From the NCBI GenBank assembly GCA_964394665.1, contig CAYMYN010000002.1, forward strand, positions 1 to 64,000: a stretch of DNA of 64,000 bases, written 5' to 3'. The notes below the pieces were generated by a model. It did not search any database, had not been told where the DNA came from, and saw only the letters and a program-made list of their open reading frames with translations. This document shows, one piece after another, positions 51,428 through 61,407 of this stretch. This stretch comes from CAYMYN01 sp964394665. Its GTDB lineage: Bacteria > Planctomycetota > UBA1135 > GCA-002686595. The first letter of the stretch is position 1; every line of letters starts with the position of its first letter. The translations under genes and the position numbers were made by a program.

Positions 51428-53254
51428 ATGAAGATCCTTCGTCGTAGGCCCGCCCGCAGCCGTCGCGGCATGGCGGTGGTCGCGATGGTCGTCGCGACCT
51501 TCTCGGTGGTGAGCGTGCTCGCGGTCATGTTGACCCTCGCCAGCTACTCGAGCGCCCGGGCCAACACCGAGCGCCACGCGGCCGAGGCGCGCTACCTCGC
51601 GATGGGCGCCATCGAGGCAGCCAAACGCGACATCGCGATCGCGACCGCCAACTGGCTCCCCGTCCCGACCGAGGGCCAGGTCGATATCGCGGGCACCGTC
51701 GCAACCTACGAAGTCGTACCGACGGACGCGATCCAACCCCAGGTCGACGCCGCGGGCATCCAGACCCTCGTGCAGGGCTTCGAGGTCCGTTCGGTCGGCG
51801 CGAGCCACCGCAGCCGGACCCCCGTGAGAAGCCTGGTGAACCTCGAGACCACGCCTCTGTTCCAGTTCGCGGTCTTCTACAACGCGGACCTCGAGGTCTT
51901 CCCCGGTCCGAACATGACGTTGAACGGGCGCGTGCACTCCAACGGCAACATGTACCTGGGCAGCGGCAACACGCTTTCGTTCAACACGAACTACGTGCGC
52001 GCCGTGGGTCGGATCCTGCGCCATCGCAAGGACGCTCCCGGCACGTCGGACGGGACCGTGCGCATGCGACGCTGGGTGCCCAACCCCTTCGACACGAGTG
52101 TGCCGATGAGTTACGTCACGATGCACAGTCGGAGTCAGATGAGCACTCTGGGCGTGGGCACGACGTCGGGCTACGACAGCAACTTCACGACGGGCATCGA
52201 CGCGAATGGTGATGGTGACTTCTTCGGCTTCGGCGACTGGCCCGCATGGGCGCCCGGCGCCCTGCACTTCTGGGGCCAGAACCCGGTCGGACCGGGCGAC
52301 CTCCTGCCGGACTTGCCTGTCCACTCCGGTTACACGGTGCTCGACCAGTCGCACGGCGTGACCAGCCTCGCGGTCCCGGCCCTCGGGTCGATCGCGATGT
52401 ACGAACCCAGCGCCGGCGGGGATTTCGTCTGGGACAACTCGTTCCAACGCTACATGCCCACGGCGCCGGGGAGCGGGACCCACTCGAAGGGGTTCTTCCA
52501 CGGGCAGGCCGACTTGTCCGTGATCGTGGCCAACGACGGCTCCTGGGACGCCTTCGATTCGCTCGGCTTCTCGGTCAAGGCGCTCTTGACGGGGGTCGTG
52601 ACCGTCAAACAGATCTACGACGCCCGGCAGGCGACGGGCGGGAGCCAACTCACGCGTGTGGTCGAGATCGACGTCGCGGCCCTCAACGCATCGGGAGCCT
52701 TCCCCGCCAACGGTCTGCTGTATGCATCCCACTACGGACTCGGCACGGGGACGAACGCGCGGGGCGTCAAGCTGGTCAACGGGTCTGAGCTGGCTGCTCC
52801 GCTGACGGTCGCCTCCGAAGGCTCGATCTACGTCCAAGGGGACTACAACACGGTCAACAAGAAGGGCGCGGCGGCCATCGCCGACGCGGTCAACCTGCTC
52901 TCGAACTCCTGGAACGACACGAAGGCGCCGGGCAACCTGCCGGCGGCCTCCAACACCACCTACAACCTGGCGATCGTCAGCGGCAACGCGAACACGTCCG
53001 TGGGCAACTACAACGGTGGCTTCGAGAACCTGCCCCGTTTCCACGAGAACTGGACCAACCGCGAGGCTCGCATCAGTGGCTCGTTCGTGAACCTCTCGAC
53101 GAGCCAACACGCCACGGGAGCCTGGGTACACGGCGGGGACCGCTACACGGCCCCGATCCGCAACTGGTCCTACGACCCGCTGTTCAACAACGCCGCGTCG
53201 CTGCCGCCCTTCACGCCCGTCGCCGTGCGGGTCCGCGACATCGCGAGCTGGTGA
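51428..53254 (+). CDS. PilX-like pilus assembly protein
   Basis: This 608-residue protein has one N-terminal TM helix (GMAVVAMVVATFSVVSVLAVML) after a basic leader, and no Glu-5 cleavage site. The long exported part contains beta-rich repeats and VFYNADLEVFPGPNMTLNGRVHSNGNMYLG, as in large PilX-like or PilA-associated proteins that cap or display on pili. AGGA lies 9 nt before the ATG. It is the third gene of the pilin operon. Confidence 0.8.
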   Translation: MKILRRRPARSRRGMAVVAMVVATFSVVSVLAVMLTLASYSSARANTERHAAEARYLAMGAIEAAKRDIAIATANWLPVPTEGQVDIAGTVATYEVVPTDAIQPQVDAAGIQTLVQGFEVRSVGASHRSRTPVRSLVNLETTPLFQFAVFYNADLEVFPGPNMTLNGRVHSNGNMYLGSGNTLSFNTNYVRAVGRILRHRKDAPGTSDGTVRMRRWVPNPFDTSVPMSYVTMHSRSQMSTLGVGTTSGYDSNFTTGIDANGDGDFFGFGDWPAWAPGALHFWGQNPVGPGDLLPDLPVHSGYTVLDQSHGVTSLAVPALGSIAMYEPSAGGDFVWDNSFQRYMPTAPGSGTHSKGFFHGQADLSVIVANDGSWDAFDSLGFSVKALLTGVVTVKQIYDARQATGGSQLTRVVEIDVAALNASGAFPANGLLYASHYGLGTGTNARGVKLVNGSELAAPLTVASEGSIYVQGDYNTVNKKGAAAIADAVNLLSNSWNDTKAPGNLPAASNTTYNLAIVSGNANTSVGNYNGGFENLPRFHENWTNREARISGSFVNLSTSQHATGAWVHGGDRYTAPIRNWSYDPLFNNAASLPPFTPVAVRVRDIASW

Positions 53255-53276
53255 GGCCACCCGTGTGGACTTGGGC

Positions 53277-53312
53277 CAGGCCCGCGGACGCCGACCGGCC
53301 TCCGCGGGCCTG
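53277..53312. terminator. 12-bp hairpin between convergent genes
   Basis: A perfect 12-bp stem (53277-53288 with 53301-53312) around a 12-nt loop lies between the pilin operon and the leftward GDYXXLXY gene. No T tract. Likely bidirectional terminator. Confidence 0.68.
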
Positions 53313-53324
53313 TGAGCGCGCGGC

Positions 53325-53864
53325 TCAGCGCGCTCGGCGGCCGTTCCAGACAGCGAAGGGTTCTCCGTCGACCAGGAGGTCGGCCAGGTGGCCGCGGCCG
53401 CCGCGCGCGACCCGCACGAGGGCGACGAGGTCGTGGGCGCCCGGGGGTTGCGTCGGGTCGTGGGCCGTGTGGGGGATGTAGAAGCGCTCCAGGCCGTAGT
53501 CGATCCAGAGCATGGGCGGGTAGCTGGCAAGCACGCGACCGCGCAGCGCGATCCGCCCGTCGTCGGGCGGCCGGTCGAGCACGGCGCTCGCGCGCCACGT
53601 GGGTTCGCCGGGCTCGAGCACCACCCAAACCGACTCGCCCCCGTGCAGTTCGGGGCGGGCGGGCAGGTCCTTGGAGTCGAGTTGGCCGATCGCCAGCGGC
53701 ACCGCGAGGAAACGACCCGAGAGCGGGTCCATCGGATCGAAGGGGCGGACCTCGAGGCGCACCTCGACTCCCGAGCGCAGGCCCCATTCGGCCTGTGCGG
53801 CGAGGAAGGCGACCGCCGCGAACGGGGGCAGCAGGGCGAGCCAGAAGCGCAGCGCGCGGCTCAT
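53325..53864 (-). CDS. GDYXXLXY-type membrane-anchored protein
   Basis: This 179-residue protein has an N-terminal TM helix (FWLALLPPFAAVAFLAA) and the segment RPFDPMDPLSGRFLAVPLAI, which corresponds to the GDYXXLXY region of the family. Function is unknown. Its ATG overlaps the DUF2157 stop (ATGA), and the two families are often neighbours. Confidence 0.78.
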   Translation of the reverse strand: MSRALRFWLALLPPFAAVAFLAAQAEWGLRSGVEVRLEVRPFDPMDPLSGRFLAVPLAIGQLDSKDLPARPELHGGESVWVVLEPGEPTWRASAVLDRPPDDGRIALRGRVLASYPPMLWIDYGLERFYIPHTAHDPTQPPGAHDLVALVRVARGGRGHLADLLVDGEPFAVWNGRRAR

Positions 53865-55105
53865 GGCGTCCTCCCCCCTAGACGCGCGGCGACGGCCCGG
53901 CGGCGGTTCGCGAAGACGTAGGCCGCGGCCATCAGCAGCAGCCCCGTGGCGAGGAAGGCGTAGGCTCCCTCGAGCTTCTCCCACAGGTACTCGAAGTACC
54001 GCGCGAGCACGCCGACCACGAACAGGAAGATGCCCCAGCTCGCCAGGTTGCCGCTCGCCTCGGCCAGCCCCAGCCCGACCAGCGCCAGCGCTCCCCCGAA
54101 GAGCACCAGATTGCCCACGATCGGCACGAGCTTCGGGGCCAGCAGCACGGTGCCGCCGAGCAGCGCCACCAGGCCCAGCAAGATCCAGCCGTCGCGCGTG
54201 GCGGCGAATCCGCGGCGCAACCCGGCCCAGGCGAGCAGCGCCGCGGCGCAGGCGCTCGTCCCGGCGACGGGGAGCAGAGCGCCAGCCGCCAGATCCGCCG
54301 GCGAGTCCCTCCACCACGGTTGGTGGAAGGCCAGCGCGAAAGGGGCCGCGGCGACCAGGGGCAGGATCGGTAGACGCAGCGTCGCGTTGAAGTGGGCGTA
54401 GGGGCCGCGTGCCGCAAGGGTCGCCAGCGCCTGCAGGCCCCCACCGATCGCCAGGCCCACCAGGACGAAGTTCGCCAAGAACACCTGCCCGCTCGCCGGA
54501 CCCGGCAGGTCTTCGATCCAGACCCCCAGGTGCCAGACGGCCCAGGTGAGGAACAGCGCGAGAACCAGGGTCAGGATGGCCCGCGAGTTCGTCACCAGGG
54601 CGATCGGGATGGTCAGGCTCCACCACAGCAGGATCGCGTTGGGGTAATGCGAGTGCAGGTGATAGACCTGCGCGACCACACCGATCGCACCGCCGAAGGC
54701 GAGCACCCCGGCCAGGGTGAAGGCGCGGCCCAGCGCGGGGTGTTTGCCGGGTCGCTCGGCCAGGAGCCAACCGACGAGGTGCAGCGCGAACCAGGCCCCG
54801 AAGGCGAGCCCTAGCTTGAGCGGCTTGGAGAGCTGCTCCCAGTTGTACGCCGCCAGGTACAGCAGGCCCGCGGCCACGAGCAGCCCGCCGAAGCTCGCGA
54901 CCACCGTGGCGAAGTCGAGCCCACGGGGTCGGTGCAGCACCTGATCGAGGCGGCGCGCGACGAGCTCGCGTTGGGCAGCGTCGAGATGCCCCTCGCGCTC
55001 GAGCTCGCCGAGCGCCCCGCCGATCCGCGCGCGAAGCCGTTCCATGCGCCGTTCGATCTCCCTCCCGTGGGCGGAGTCTACCCCGTTCGCGCAATCGGCG
55101 GCCAT
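53861..55105 (-). CDS. DUF2157 membrane protein
   Basis: This 414-residue protein has an N-terminal soluble helix (ERLRARIGGALGELEREG) followed by at least ten TM helices, in the DUF2157/DUF4401 pattern (VASFGGLLVAAGLLYLAAYN, then repeated hydrophobic segments). Function unknown. ATG at 55105 is used; ATG at 55045 (394 aa) is an alternative that begins right at the conserved helix. Confidence 0.8.
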   Translation of the reverse strand: MAADCANGVDSAHGREIERRMERLRARIGGALGELEREGHLDAAQRELVARRLDQVLHRPRGLDFATVVASFGGLLVAAGLLYLAAYNWEQLSKPLKLGLAFGAWFALHLVGWLLAERPGKHPALGRAFTLAGVLAFGGAIGVVAQVYHLHSHYPNAILLWWSLTIPIALVTNSRAILTLVLALFLTWAVWHLGVWIEDLPGPASGQVFLANFVLVGLAIGGGLQALATLAARGPYAHFNATLRLPILPLVAAAPFALAFHQPWWRDSPADLAAGALLPVAGTSACAAALLAWAGLRRGFAATRDGWILLGLVALLGGTVLLAPKLVPIVGNLVLFGGALALVGLGLAEASGNLASWGIFLFVVGVLARYFEYLWEKLEGAYAFLATGLLLMAAAYVFANRRRAVAARLGGRTP

Positions 55106-55235
55106 GGACAGCGAGCTCACCCTCGCCCGTGCAGCCGGGACGGGGTCGCGCGCCGCGGGGCCTGGTTGGGGGCCGGCGGCGCGGTACGCTGGTCTCCACG
55201 CTCGCCACACCCGTCCCCAGCCTGCTCCCCAGCGC

Positions 55236-55631
55236 GTGGTCCGAGTCCTGCTGATCGAAGACGATCCCGTTGCCGCGGACGTCCTGGAGGCCCTCCTCGT
55301 GCGGATGGGCCACGAGGTCGAACGCGCGGAGGACGGCATCCGCGGCGTCGAGCGTTTCCGCGCCGGCCGCTTCCGTGTCGTCGTGTGCGATCTCTTGATG
55401 CCCGGGAAGTCGGGGCTCGAGACGATCGGCGAGATTCGCCGGCTCGACCCGGCGGTGCGCCTGATCGCGATCTCCGGTGGCAGCCCGATCCAACCGGCCC
55501 AGGGCACGCTCTCCGCGGCGCCCTGCGTGGGCGCGGACGCGACCCTCAGCAAGCCGTTCGCCGGGGCCGAGCTCGAGGCGACGATCGCGCGCCTGCTCGA
55601 GCCCGGGGCGGGCGCCGGATCAGGCCAGTAG
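55236..55631 (+). CDS. Single-domain response regulator receiver
   Basis: This 131-residue CheY-like receiver has the acidic pocket IEDD (8-10), the phospho-acceptor Asp52 in VVVCDLLMPGKSG, the switch Ser in LIAISGG and the conserved Lys in ATLSKPF. No output domain is attached. GTG at 55236 is taken as start. The gene end overlaps the convergent DUF1501 gene by 12 nt. No cognate histidine kinase is nearby. Confidence 0.85.
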   Translation: MVRVLLIEDDPVAADVLEALLVRMGHEVERAEDGIRGVERFRAGRFRVVVCDLLMPGKSGLETIGEIRRLDPAVRLIAISGGSPIQPAQGTLSAAPCVGADATLSKPFAGAELEATIARLLEPGAGAGSGQ

Positions 55632-57005
55632 CTCGCGCACCACGCGCCCGGCGACGTCCGTCAGGCGGTAGTCGCGCCCGGCGTGGCGGTAGGTCAGGCG
55701 CTCGTGGTCGAGGCCGAACAGGTGCAGGATCGTCGCGTGGAGATCGTGGATCCCGACCGGATCGCGCGCGACGCGGTAGCCGAGCTCGTCGGTCTCGCCG
55801 TGGACGTGCCCGCGGCGCACGCCCGCACCGGCGAGCCAGGAGCTGAAGGCCGCCGCGTGATGCCCGCGTCCCTTCTGGTTGCCCTTGTCCGAGTGCGGCG
55901 TGCGCCCGAACTCGGTCGTCCAGACGACCAGCGTGTCGTCGAGCAACCCGCGGCGCCCCAGATCGACGAGCAGCGCCGCGGTCGCGCGGTCGACGTTCTT
56001 CGCCAGGCGTTCGTGGCTCGCCATGTCGCCGTGGGCGTCCCAGTTGCGGTTCGCGCCCACGTCGATCAGCTCGACCACGCGCACGCCGCGCTCCAGCAGT
56101 CGGCGCGCGACGAGGGCCTGCCAGGCGAAGCCCGAAGTCTTGCCGCGCTCGAGGCCGTAGAGCGCCAGCGTCTCGTCGTCCTCGGAGCGCAGGTCGAAGA
56201 CCTCCGGCGCCTCGCGCTGCATGCCGCGCGACGTGCTCCAGACGCGGCGGCGCGCCGCGAGCTCGTCGTCGGGCCCGCGCGACTCTCCATGGCGCGCGTC
56301 GAGGCGCTCGCGCAGCGAGAACTCGAGCTCCTCGCGCCGAGCGTCGACGCGCGGCCGCACGTTGGGCAAGGGATCGGCTCCCGGCACCAGGCGCACGCCC
56401 TGGTGGCAGGCGGGCAGGAAGTCCGCGCCCCAGACCTGTTCGCCCGCGTACGGCAGGTGCGGCGCGATCACGACGAAGGGCGGCAGGTTCGGGTTCTCGG
56501 TGCCGAGCGCGTGGGCGAGCCAGGAACCGATCGAGGGGCGCACGAAGCTCGTCGAGCCGGTGTGCATGCCGAGCACGGCCTCGTAGTGATTGCCGTGCTG
56601 GGCGAAGAGCGAGCGCACGAGGCACAGCTCGTCGATGCGCTCCCCCACGAACGGGAAGAGGTCGCTGACCTCGGTTCCGCTCGCTCCCCGGGGGCGGAAC
56701 TCCCAACGCGGGCCGAGGAGCAGGCGTTCGCCGAGCTTCTCCCCATGGCGCCGCGCGAGTTCGGGTTTGGGGTCGAAGGTCTCGAGCTGCGAGACGCCGC
56801 CCGGCAGGAAGAGGAACAGGAGCCGCCGGGCCTTGGGCTTGAAGTGCGGCGGGCGCGGCGCGAGCGGGTCGCTCGCCGCGAGCAACCCCTCGAGCACGCT
56901 CCCCCGGGCCCCCGCGCCCAGACCCAGCGAGGCCAGCCCCGCCGCGCCGGCGCGCAGTAGCGCGCGCCGATCGAGGGGCGAGGGGTCGGATCCGGCGGTC
57001 TCCAA
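55620..57005 (-). CDS. DUF1501 protein with Tat signal
   Basis: This 461-residue secreted protein has a twin-arginine leader (LDRRALLRAGAAGLASLGLG). The sulfatase-like DUF1501 family features are RLLFLFLPGGVSQLETFDPK, GNHYEAVLGMHTG and VWTTEFGRTPHSD, and the end is GIHDLHATILHLFGLDHERL. TTG at 57005 is preferred, with GAGGA 10 nt upstream, because a longer frame would overlap the upstream gene by 95 nt. DUF1501 and PSD1 genes form a standard planctomycete pair. Confidence 0.86.
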   Translation of the reverse strand: METAGSDPSPLDRRALLRAGAAGLASLGLGAGARGSVLEGLLAASDPLAPRPPHFKPKARRLLFLFLPGGVSQLETFDPKPELARRHGEKLGERLLLGPRWEFRPRGASGTEVSDLFPFVGERIDELCLVRSLFAQHGNHYEAVLGMHTGSTSFVRPSIGSWLAHALGTENPNLPPFVVIAPHLPYAGEQVWGADFLPACHQGVRLVPGADPLPNVRPRVDARREELEFSLRERLDARHGESRGPDDELAARRRVWSTSRGMQREAPEVFDLRSEDDETLALYGLERGKTSGFAWQALVARRLLERGVRVVELIDVGANRNWDAHGDMASHERLAKNVDRATAALLVDLGRRGLLDDTLVVWTTEFGRTPHSDKGNQKGRGHHAAAFSSWLAGAGVRRGHVHGETDELGYRVARDPVGIHDLHATILHLFGLDHERLTYRHAGRDYRLTDVAGRVVRELLA

Positions 57006-57045
57006 GCGTTCGCGATCCTCACCTGCGCGGCAGCGGAGCGCAAGC

Positions 57046-59418
57046 TCAGTCGAGGTACAGGAACCCGTTGCTCGAGAACACCACGCGTGCCAGGGCAGCC
57101 AGGGCCACGAGCCGGGCGGCTTCGTCTTCGTCGCCCGCATAGGAGTCGAGGAACTCCAGGGCGTCCTCGAGCTCCCGCGCCTCCGGGGAACGCGCGTACG
57201 CCAGGCGCCAGAGCGACTCGACGCGCGCCCCCTCGCTCCCGCGCTCAGCCGCCACGCGCCGCGCGGCTCGTTCGCTCAGCGCGTGCATCCACGGGTCGTT
57301 GGCGAGGAAGTGCGCCTGGGATGGCGCGATCGTCCGACCGCGCAGGGCGTGGCTCGCGTTGGCGTCCGCGCCGTCGAACAGCGCCAGGAACGGATGGCGG
57401 CGCAGGCGCGGCACCATCAGGTAGAGGCTGCGCCAGTCGTGGTCGTAGAGCTCGGGGAACGGGTCGTGTTGGGTCCACTTCCAGCGCGCCCGCTCGGGAA
57501 ACGGGTGCGCTCCGGGCGATCCGTGCTCGAGCGCGCCCGCGACGGCGAGCAGCGCATCGCGCAGCTCCTCGGCCGAGAGCCGACGCCGCGGGTGCCACGC
57601 GAACGCCGGCCGCGCGCCGCCGTGCTCCGACTCCCCCATCGGCGTCGCCCGGCGATAGGCCGCCGAGAGCACGATGCGGCGCACGAGCGCCCGTGTCGAC
57701 CAGCCGTCCTCGACCAGGCGCGCGGCGAGCCAGTCGAGCAATGCGGGATCGGATGGCCGCGCGCCCTGACGCCCGAAGTCGCTCGGCGTAGCCACGATGC
57801 CCTGGCCCATGAGCTGCGCCCAGACACGGTTCGCCCACACCCGCGCCGTGAGCGGATGGTCGGCGCGGGTCAGCCAATCGGCGAGCTCGCGCCGACCGCT
57901 CCCGCTGCGCCCGTCGATGCGCGGCGCGCCCTCGAGAACGAGCGCCGCGGGGAATCCGCGCGGCACCGACTCACCCCGTCGCCGCGGGTTGCCACCCTCC
58001 AGCAGGGGAACGTCGCGCGCTTGCCCTTCGCGGCAGGCATAGGCCGTCTCGAAACGCGGCGGCGCCGGGGGTGTCGGCGCCGTGCGGGCCTCGGACTGGG
58101 GATCGGGGGGCGGCTCGACGCGGGTCGCGGCGGCCGCCGTGAGGCGCGCCCTGCGTTCGAGCTCGGCCCGCTCGCGGCGCTCGGCCTCGAGCTGCGCCTC
58201 CCGGGTCTGGAACTCCTCGACGAGCCTCGCGTGCTCGGCGAGCCGCGCCTCGAGCTCGCGCGGAGCCAGCAAGGGCACCAGCCGATCGGGAGCCCGCTCC
58301 TCCTCCGAGCCAGGGAACGGGTAGATCGTCGAGGCGAGGATCCCCTCCAGCGCGAAGTAGTCGCGCTGCGGGATGGGATCGAAGGGATGGTCGTGGCAGC
58401 GCGCACAGCTCAAGGAGAGCCCGAGCACGGCGCGGCCCAGGGTGTCGAGGGAATCCTCGCGCACCAGGTGCATCTCCGCGTCCTTGCCGACGCCGAAGCG
58501 CCGCGCGAGCGCGAGGAAGCCGGTGGCGATCACGCCCGCGGAGTACTCCTCGGGCACGCTCTCGTCCGCGAGCAGGTCGCCGGCGAGCTGCAGTCGCAGG
58601 AACTCGTCGTACGGCAAGTCGCGCTCGAAGCTCCCCACGACCCAGTCGCGATACCGCCAGGCGTCCTCGATCGGGTAGTCGCTGCTGTCGCCGGCGGTGT
58701 CGGCGTAACGCGCCAGATCGAGCCACAGGCGACCGAAACGCTCCCCGTAGGCGCGCGACGCGAGCAGGCGCGCGACGACACGTTCCTCGGCCCCGGGATC
58801 CCCATCGCCGAGGAAGGCCTCGAGCTCCGCGGGCGTGGGCGGCAGGCCGGTGAGGTCGAAGCTCACGCGTCGCAGCCACTGCGCGCGCGGAGCGGGCGGC
58901 GCGGGGGCGATCCCGGCGGCCTCGAGCGGAGCGAGCACGAAGCGGTCGAGCTCGCCGGCGCACCAGCCCCCGTCCTCCACCGCGGGCGGCGCGGGGTCGC
59001 TGCGCGGCGCGAAGCTCCACCAGGTTCCGCGCAGGGGCTCGTCGCCGTAGGGCGCGCCGAGCTCGATCCAACGCTCGAGGTCCGCCAGCTCCGCGGCGGC
59101 GAGCGGCCGGTCGGGGGGCATGGCCAGCGCCCCGGGTTCCCGCCGCAGGACGGCGAGCAACGGGCTGTTCCCGGGGTCTCCGGGCACCACGGCTGGCCCT
59201 CGGCCGCCGCCCGCGAGCACGTCCGCGCGCGTCGCCAACGAGAGTCCCGCCCGCCGCTCGACGCCGCCGTGGCAGTCGAGACAACGCGCGGCGAGCAGCG
59301 GACCCACGCGGGCCTCGAACAGCTCGAGTCCCGCCGCGTCCTCGCCGTCCGCCCGAGCGACCCCGGCGAGCGAGGTCCAGACGGTCCAGCACAGGGCGGC
59401 AAGAACGGACAGCGGCAT
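57046..59418 (-). CDS. PSD1/DUF1549/DUF1553 cytochrome c protein
   Basis: This 790-residue secreted protein has a signal peptide (ALCWTVWTSLAGVARA). An N-terminal cytochrome c domain has CLDCH (near 45) and PPDRPLAAAELADLERWIELGA. DUF1549 follows (FDLTGLPPTPAELEAFL; AYGERFGRLWLDLARYADT; RCHDHPFDPIPQRDYFAL), then DUF1553 (RELADWLTRADHPLTARVWANR; LSAEELRDALL; FDGADANASHALRGRTIAPSQ). This is the commonest planctomycete multi-domain family. It probably acts with the DUF1501 protein 40 nt downstream. Confidence 0.92.
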   Translation of the reverse strand: MPLSVLAALCWTVWTSLAGVARADGEDAAGLELFEARVGPLLAARCLDCHGGVERRAGLSLATRADVLAGGGRGPAVVPGDPGNSPLLAVLRREPGALAMPPDRPLAAAELADLERWIELGAPYGDEPLRGTWWSFAPRSDPAPPAVEDGGWCAGELDRFVLAPLEAAGIAPAPPAPRAQWLRRVSFDLTGLPPTPAELEAFLGDGDPGAEERVVARLLASRAYGERFGRLWLDLARYADTAGDSSDYPIEDAWRYRDWVVGSFERDLPYDEFLRLQLAGDLLADESVPEEYSAGVIATGFLALARRFGVGKDAEMHLVREDSLDTLGRAVLGLSLSCARCHDHPFDPIPQRDYFALEGILASTIYPFPGSEEERAPDRLVPLLAPRELEARLAEHARLVEEFQTREAQLEAERRERAELERRARLTAAAATRVEPPPDPQSEARTAPTPPAPPRFETAYACREGQARDVPLLEGGNPRRRGESVPRGFPAALVLEGAPRIDGRSGSGRRELADWLTRADHPLTARVWANRVWAQLMGQGIVATPSDFGRQGARPSDPALLDWLAARLVEDGWSTRALVRRIVLSAAYRRATPMGESEHGGARPAFAWHPRRRLSAEELRDALLAVAGALEHGSPGAHPFPERARWKWTQHDPFPELYDHDWRSLYLMVPRLRRHPFLALFDGADANASHALRGRTIAPSQAHFLANDPWMHALSERAARRVAAERGSEGARVESLWRLAYARSPEARELEDALEFLDSYAGDEDEAARLVALAALARVVFSSNGFLYLD

Positions 59419-59553
59419 GGCGGGCACCGATGGGGACGATCCTAGCGCGCCGCGGCTGTGGACGCCCGGAACGCGCCGAGTATGCTCCGCGCCGAACGAG
59501 TCCGTCGAACGAGGATCCCGCCGCCGGGGATCGCCACCGCCGCCGTACCCCGC

Positions 59554-60672
59554 GTGAAGTCCGCACGTCGATCCCTGACCCGCGCGGCCGCGCTCGTGCT
59601 GGGCCTCTCGTGCGCGGTGCTCCTCGGCGAGCTCGCCCTGCGGATCCACAACCCCGTCACCCTGCGGCTGCGGGGCACCGCCCTGGTCCTGCCGACCAAC
59701 CGGCACGACGTGATCCGCCATCCGCACCAGCAAAAGCTCGACGCGGAGGTGCACATCGTCCGCAACGAGCTCGGCTTCCGGGGGCCCGCTCCGCCGGCCG
59801 ACTTCGACTCGCATTTGACGATCGTCACGGTCGGCGGCTCCACCACCGAGTGCCTCTACCTCAACGAGGAGCGCACCTGGCCCCACGTCCTGGGCCTGCG
59901 GCTCGCGGCGGTGTTGCGCGACGTGTGGGTCAACAACGCGGGGCTCGATGGCCACTCGACCTTCGGGCACGTGCAGCTCGTGAACCAACTGCTGACCTCG
60001 CTGCGCCCCAAGTACGCGCTGTTCCTCGTCGGCGTCAACGACGTCGACCGGGACGAGCTGAACGTCTTCGATCGCTCCATGCTCGTCGCGCACCAAGGTT
60101 GGAAGCAGCGCCTGATCCAAGCCAGCGACCTGCTCTCGACCCTGCAGGCGATCGTGCGCACGCGCCGCGTCAAGGACCTCGGGTTGGGGCACTTGACCGA
60201 GCTCGACCTCGCCTCAGCGCCGACCTCGAGCGAGACGCCGGAGCAGGCCGCTGAGTTCGTCGCGCGCCACCGCGACGAGTTGGCGCCGCGCTACGCCGAA
60301 CGTCTGCGCCTACTCGTCGCGCTCTCCCGCGGAGCGGGGATCGAGCCGATCCTGGTCACCCAGCCCGTCCTCTACAGCGGTGCCGAGGACGTCGCCACGG
60401 GCCGGGCGCTGGGCGCGCTGGAGGTCGGCGGACGCTCCGCAGCGACGCGCGCCGAGGCCCTCGGGATCCTCAACGCCGCCACCCGCGCCGTGGCCGCGGA
60501 GCTCGACGTCCACTGCATCGACCTCGCAACGGAGCTGCCCGCCGACTCGCGCTTCTACTACGACTGGATGCACTTCACCAACGAAGGCGCGGCCCGCGTG
60601 GGCGAGATCGTCGCCGACGGGCTGGCGCCCTTCCTCGCCGCGCGGCATCCCGAGCACGTTCGGGAGCCCTGA
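59554..60672 (+). CDS. Membrane-anchored SGNH/GDSL hydrolase-like protein
   Basis: This 372-residue protein has an N-terminal anchor (LTRAAALVLGLSCAVLLGEL). SGNH motifs are VGGSTTECLYL with Ser96, FLVGVNDVDRDEL (block III Asn) and DWMHFT (Asp337, His340). It likely deacylates or acylates an envelope glycan. GTG at 59554 fits the anchor; ATGs at 59458 and 59482 are in frame. It resembles the protein at 18899. Confidence 0.8.
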   Translation: MKSARRSLTRAAALVLGLSCAVLLGELALRIHNPVTLRLRGTALVLPTNRHDVIRHPHQQKLDAEVHIVRNELGFRGPAPPADFDSHLTIVTVGGSTTECLYLNEERTWPHVLGLRLAAVLRDVWVNNAGLDGHSTFGHVQLVNQLLTSLRPKYALFLVGVNDVDRDELNVFDRSMLVAHQGWKQRLIQASDLLSTLQAIVRTRRVKDLGLGHLTELDLASAPTSSETPEQAAEFVARHRDELAPRYAERLRLLVALSRGAGIEPILVTQPVLYSGAEDVATGRALGALEVGGRSAATRAEALGILNAATRAVAAELDVHCIDLATELPADSRFYYDWMHFTNEGAARVGEIVADGLAPFLAARHPEHVREP

Positions 60673-60720
60673 ACGCCGCTCGGGATCGGCGGGGCGCCCC
60701 GCGCTGGTTAGAGTGGCCGC

Positions 60721-61407
60721 GTGATCGAGGGCAGCGAAAAGAACGCGTCCGCGGACGAGTTGGCGCGCGTCGCCGAGCGCTGGCGCGTCGACGGTCAGGG
60801 CGAGCGCTACCGGCGCGTGCGCTGGCGGCGGCGCGCGGCACGCGACCCCAAGCTCGTCGCGCGGCTCCTGGCGCGCCACGCCCCGCGAGCGCGGATCGTC
60901 CTCGACGTCCCCGCCGGCAACGGACGGCTCGCCCCGGCGATCGATGCCTCCGGCGCGCGCTGGTGCGGCATCGACGTCTCGCCGCAGATGCTGGCGGCCG
61001 TGCCCGGGGAGCAGGCGGGCCGCTGCGCCGTGGGACGCGCCGAGCGATTGCCCGTGCGCGACGGCGCCTGCGACGCGCTGGTGTGCTGCCGCCTCCTGCA
61101 CCACGTCGAGGACCGCGCAGCGCGGCGCGCCGTGTTGGCCGAGTTCGCGCGGGTCTCGCGCGGCCCCGTCCTGGTGTCGTTCTGGGATCGCGCCGCCTGG
61201 CCGACCTGGCGTCGCCGTCTGGGTCTGGGCTGGCCCGGGCGGGACGGCCGGCACGCGACGACGCGCGCCGAGCTGCGCGCCGACCTCGAGGCCGCCGGCC
61301 TCGAGTGGCTCGAGTTCGCCGCTCCACGGCGCTTCCTCTCCGCCCAGACCTTCGCCGTGGCCCGGCCGCGGCGCGCCCGAGCTCTCGCCGCCCTCGGCCC
61401 GCCGTGA
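60721..61407 (+). CDS. Class I SAM-dependent methyltransferase
   Basis: This is a 228-residue Methyltransf_11-like enzyme with motif I VLDVPAGNGRLAPAI, GIDVSPQMLAA, ERLPVRDGACDALVCCRLLHHVED and a final ADLEAAGLEWLEF. A GTG start is used. The stop overlaps the start of the next gene (GTGA), so this and the kinase-like gene act together, probably on an envelope lipid or sugar. Confidence 0.88.
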   Translation: MIEGSEKNASADELARVAERWRVDGQGERYRRVRWRRRAARDPKLVARLLARHAPRARIVLDVPAGNGRLAPAIDASGARWCGIDVSPQMLAAVPGEQAGRCAVGRAERLPVRDGACDALVCCRLLHHVEDRAARRAVLAEFARVSRGPVLVSFWDRAAWPTWRRRLGLGWPGRDGRHATTRAELRADLEAAGLEWLEFAAPRRFLSAQTFAVARPRRARALAALGPP

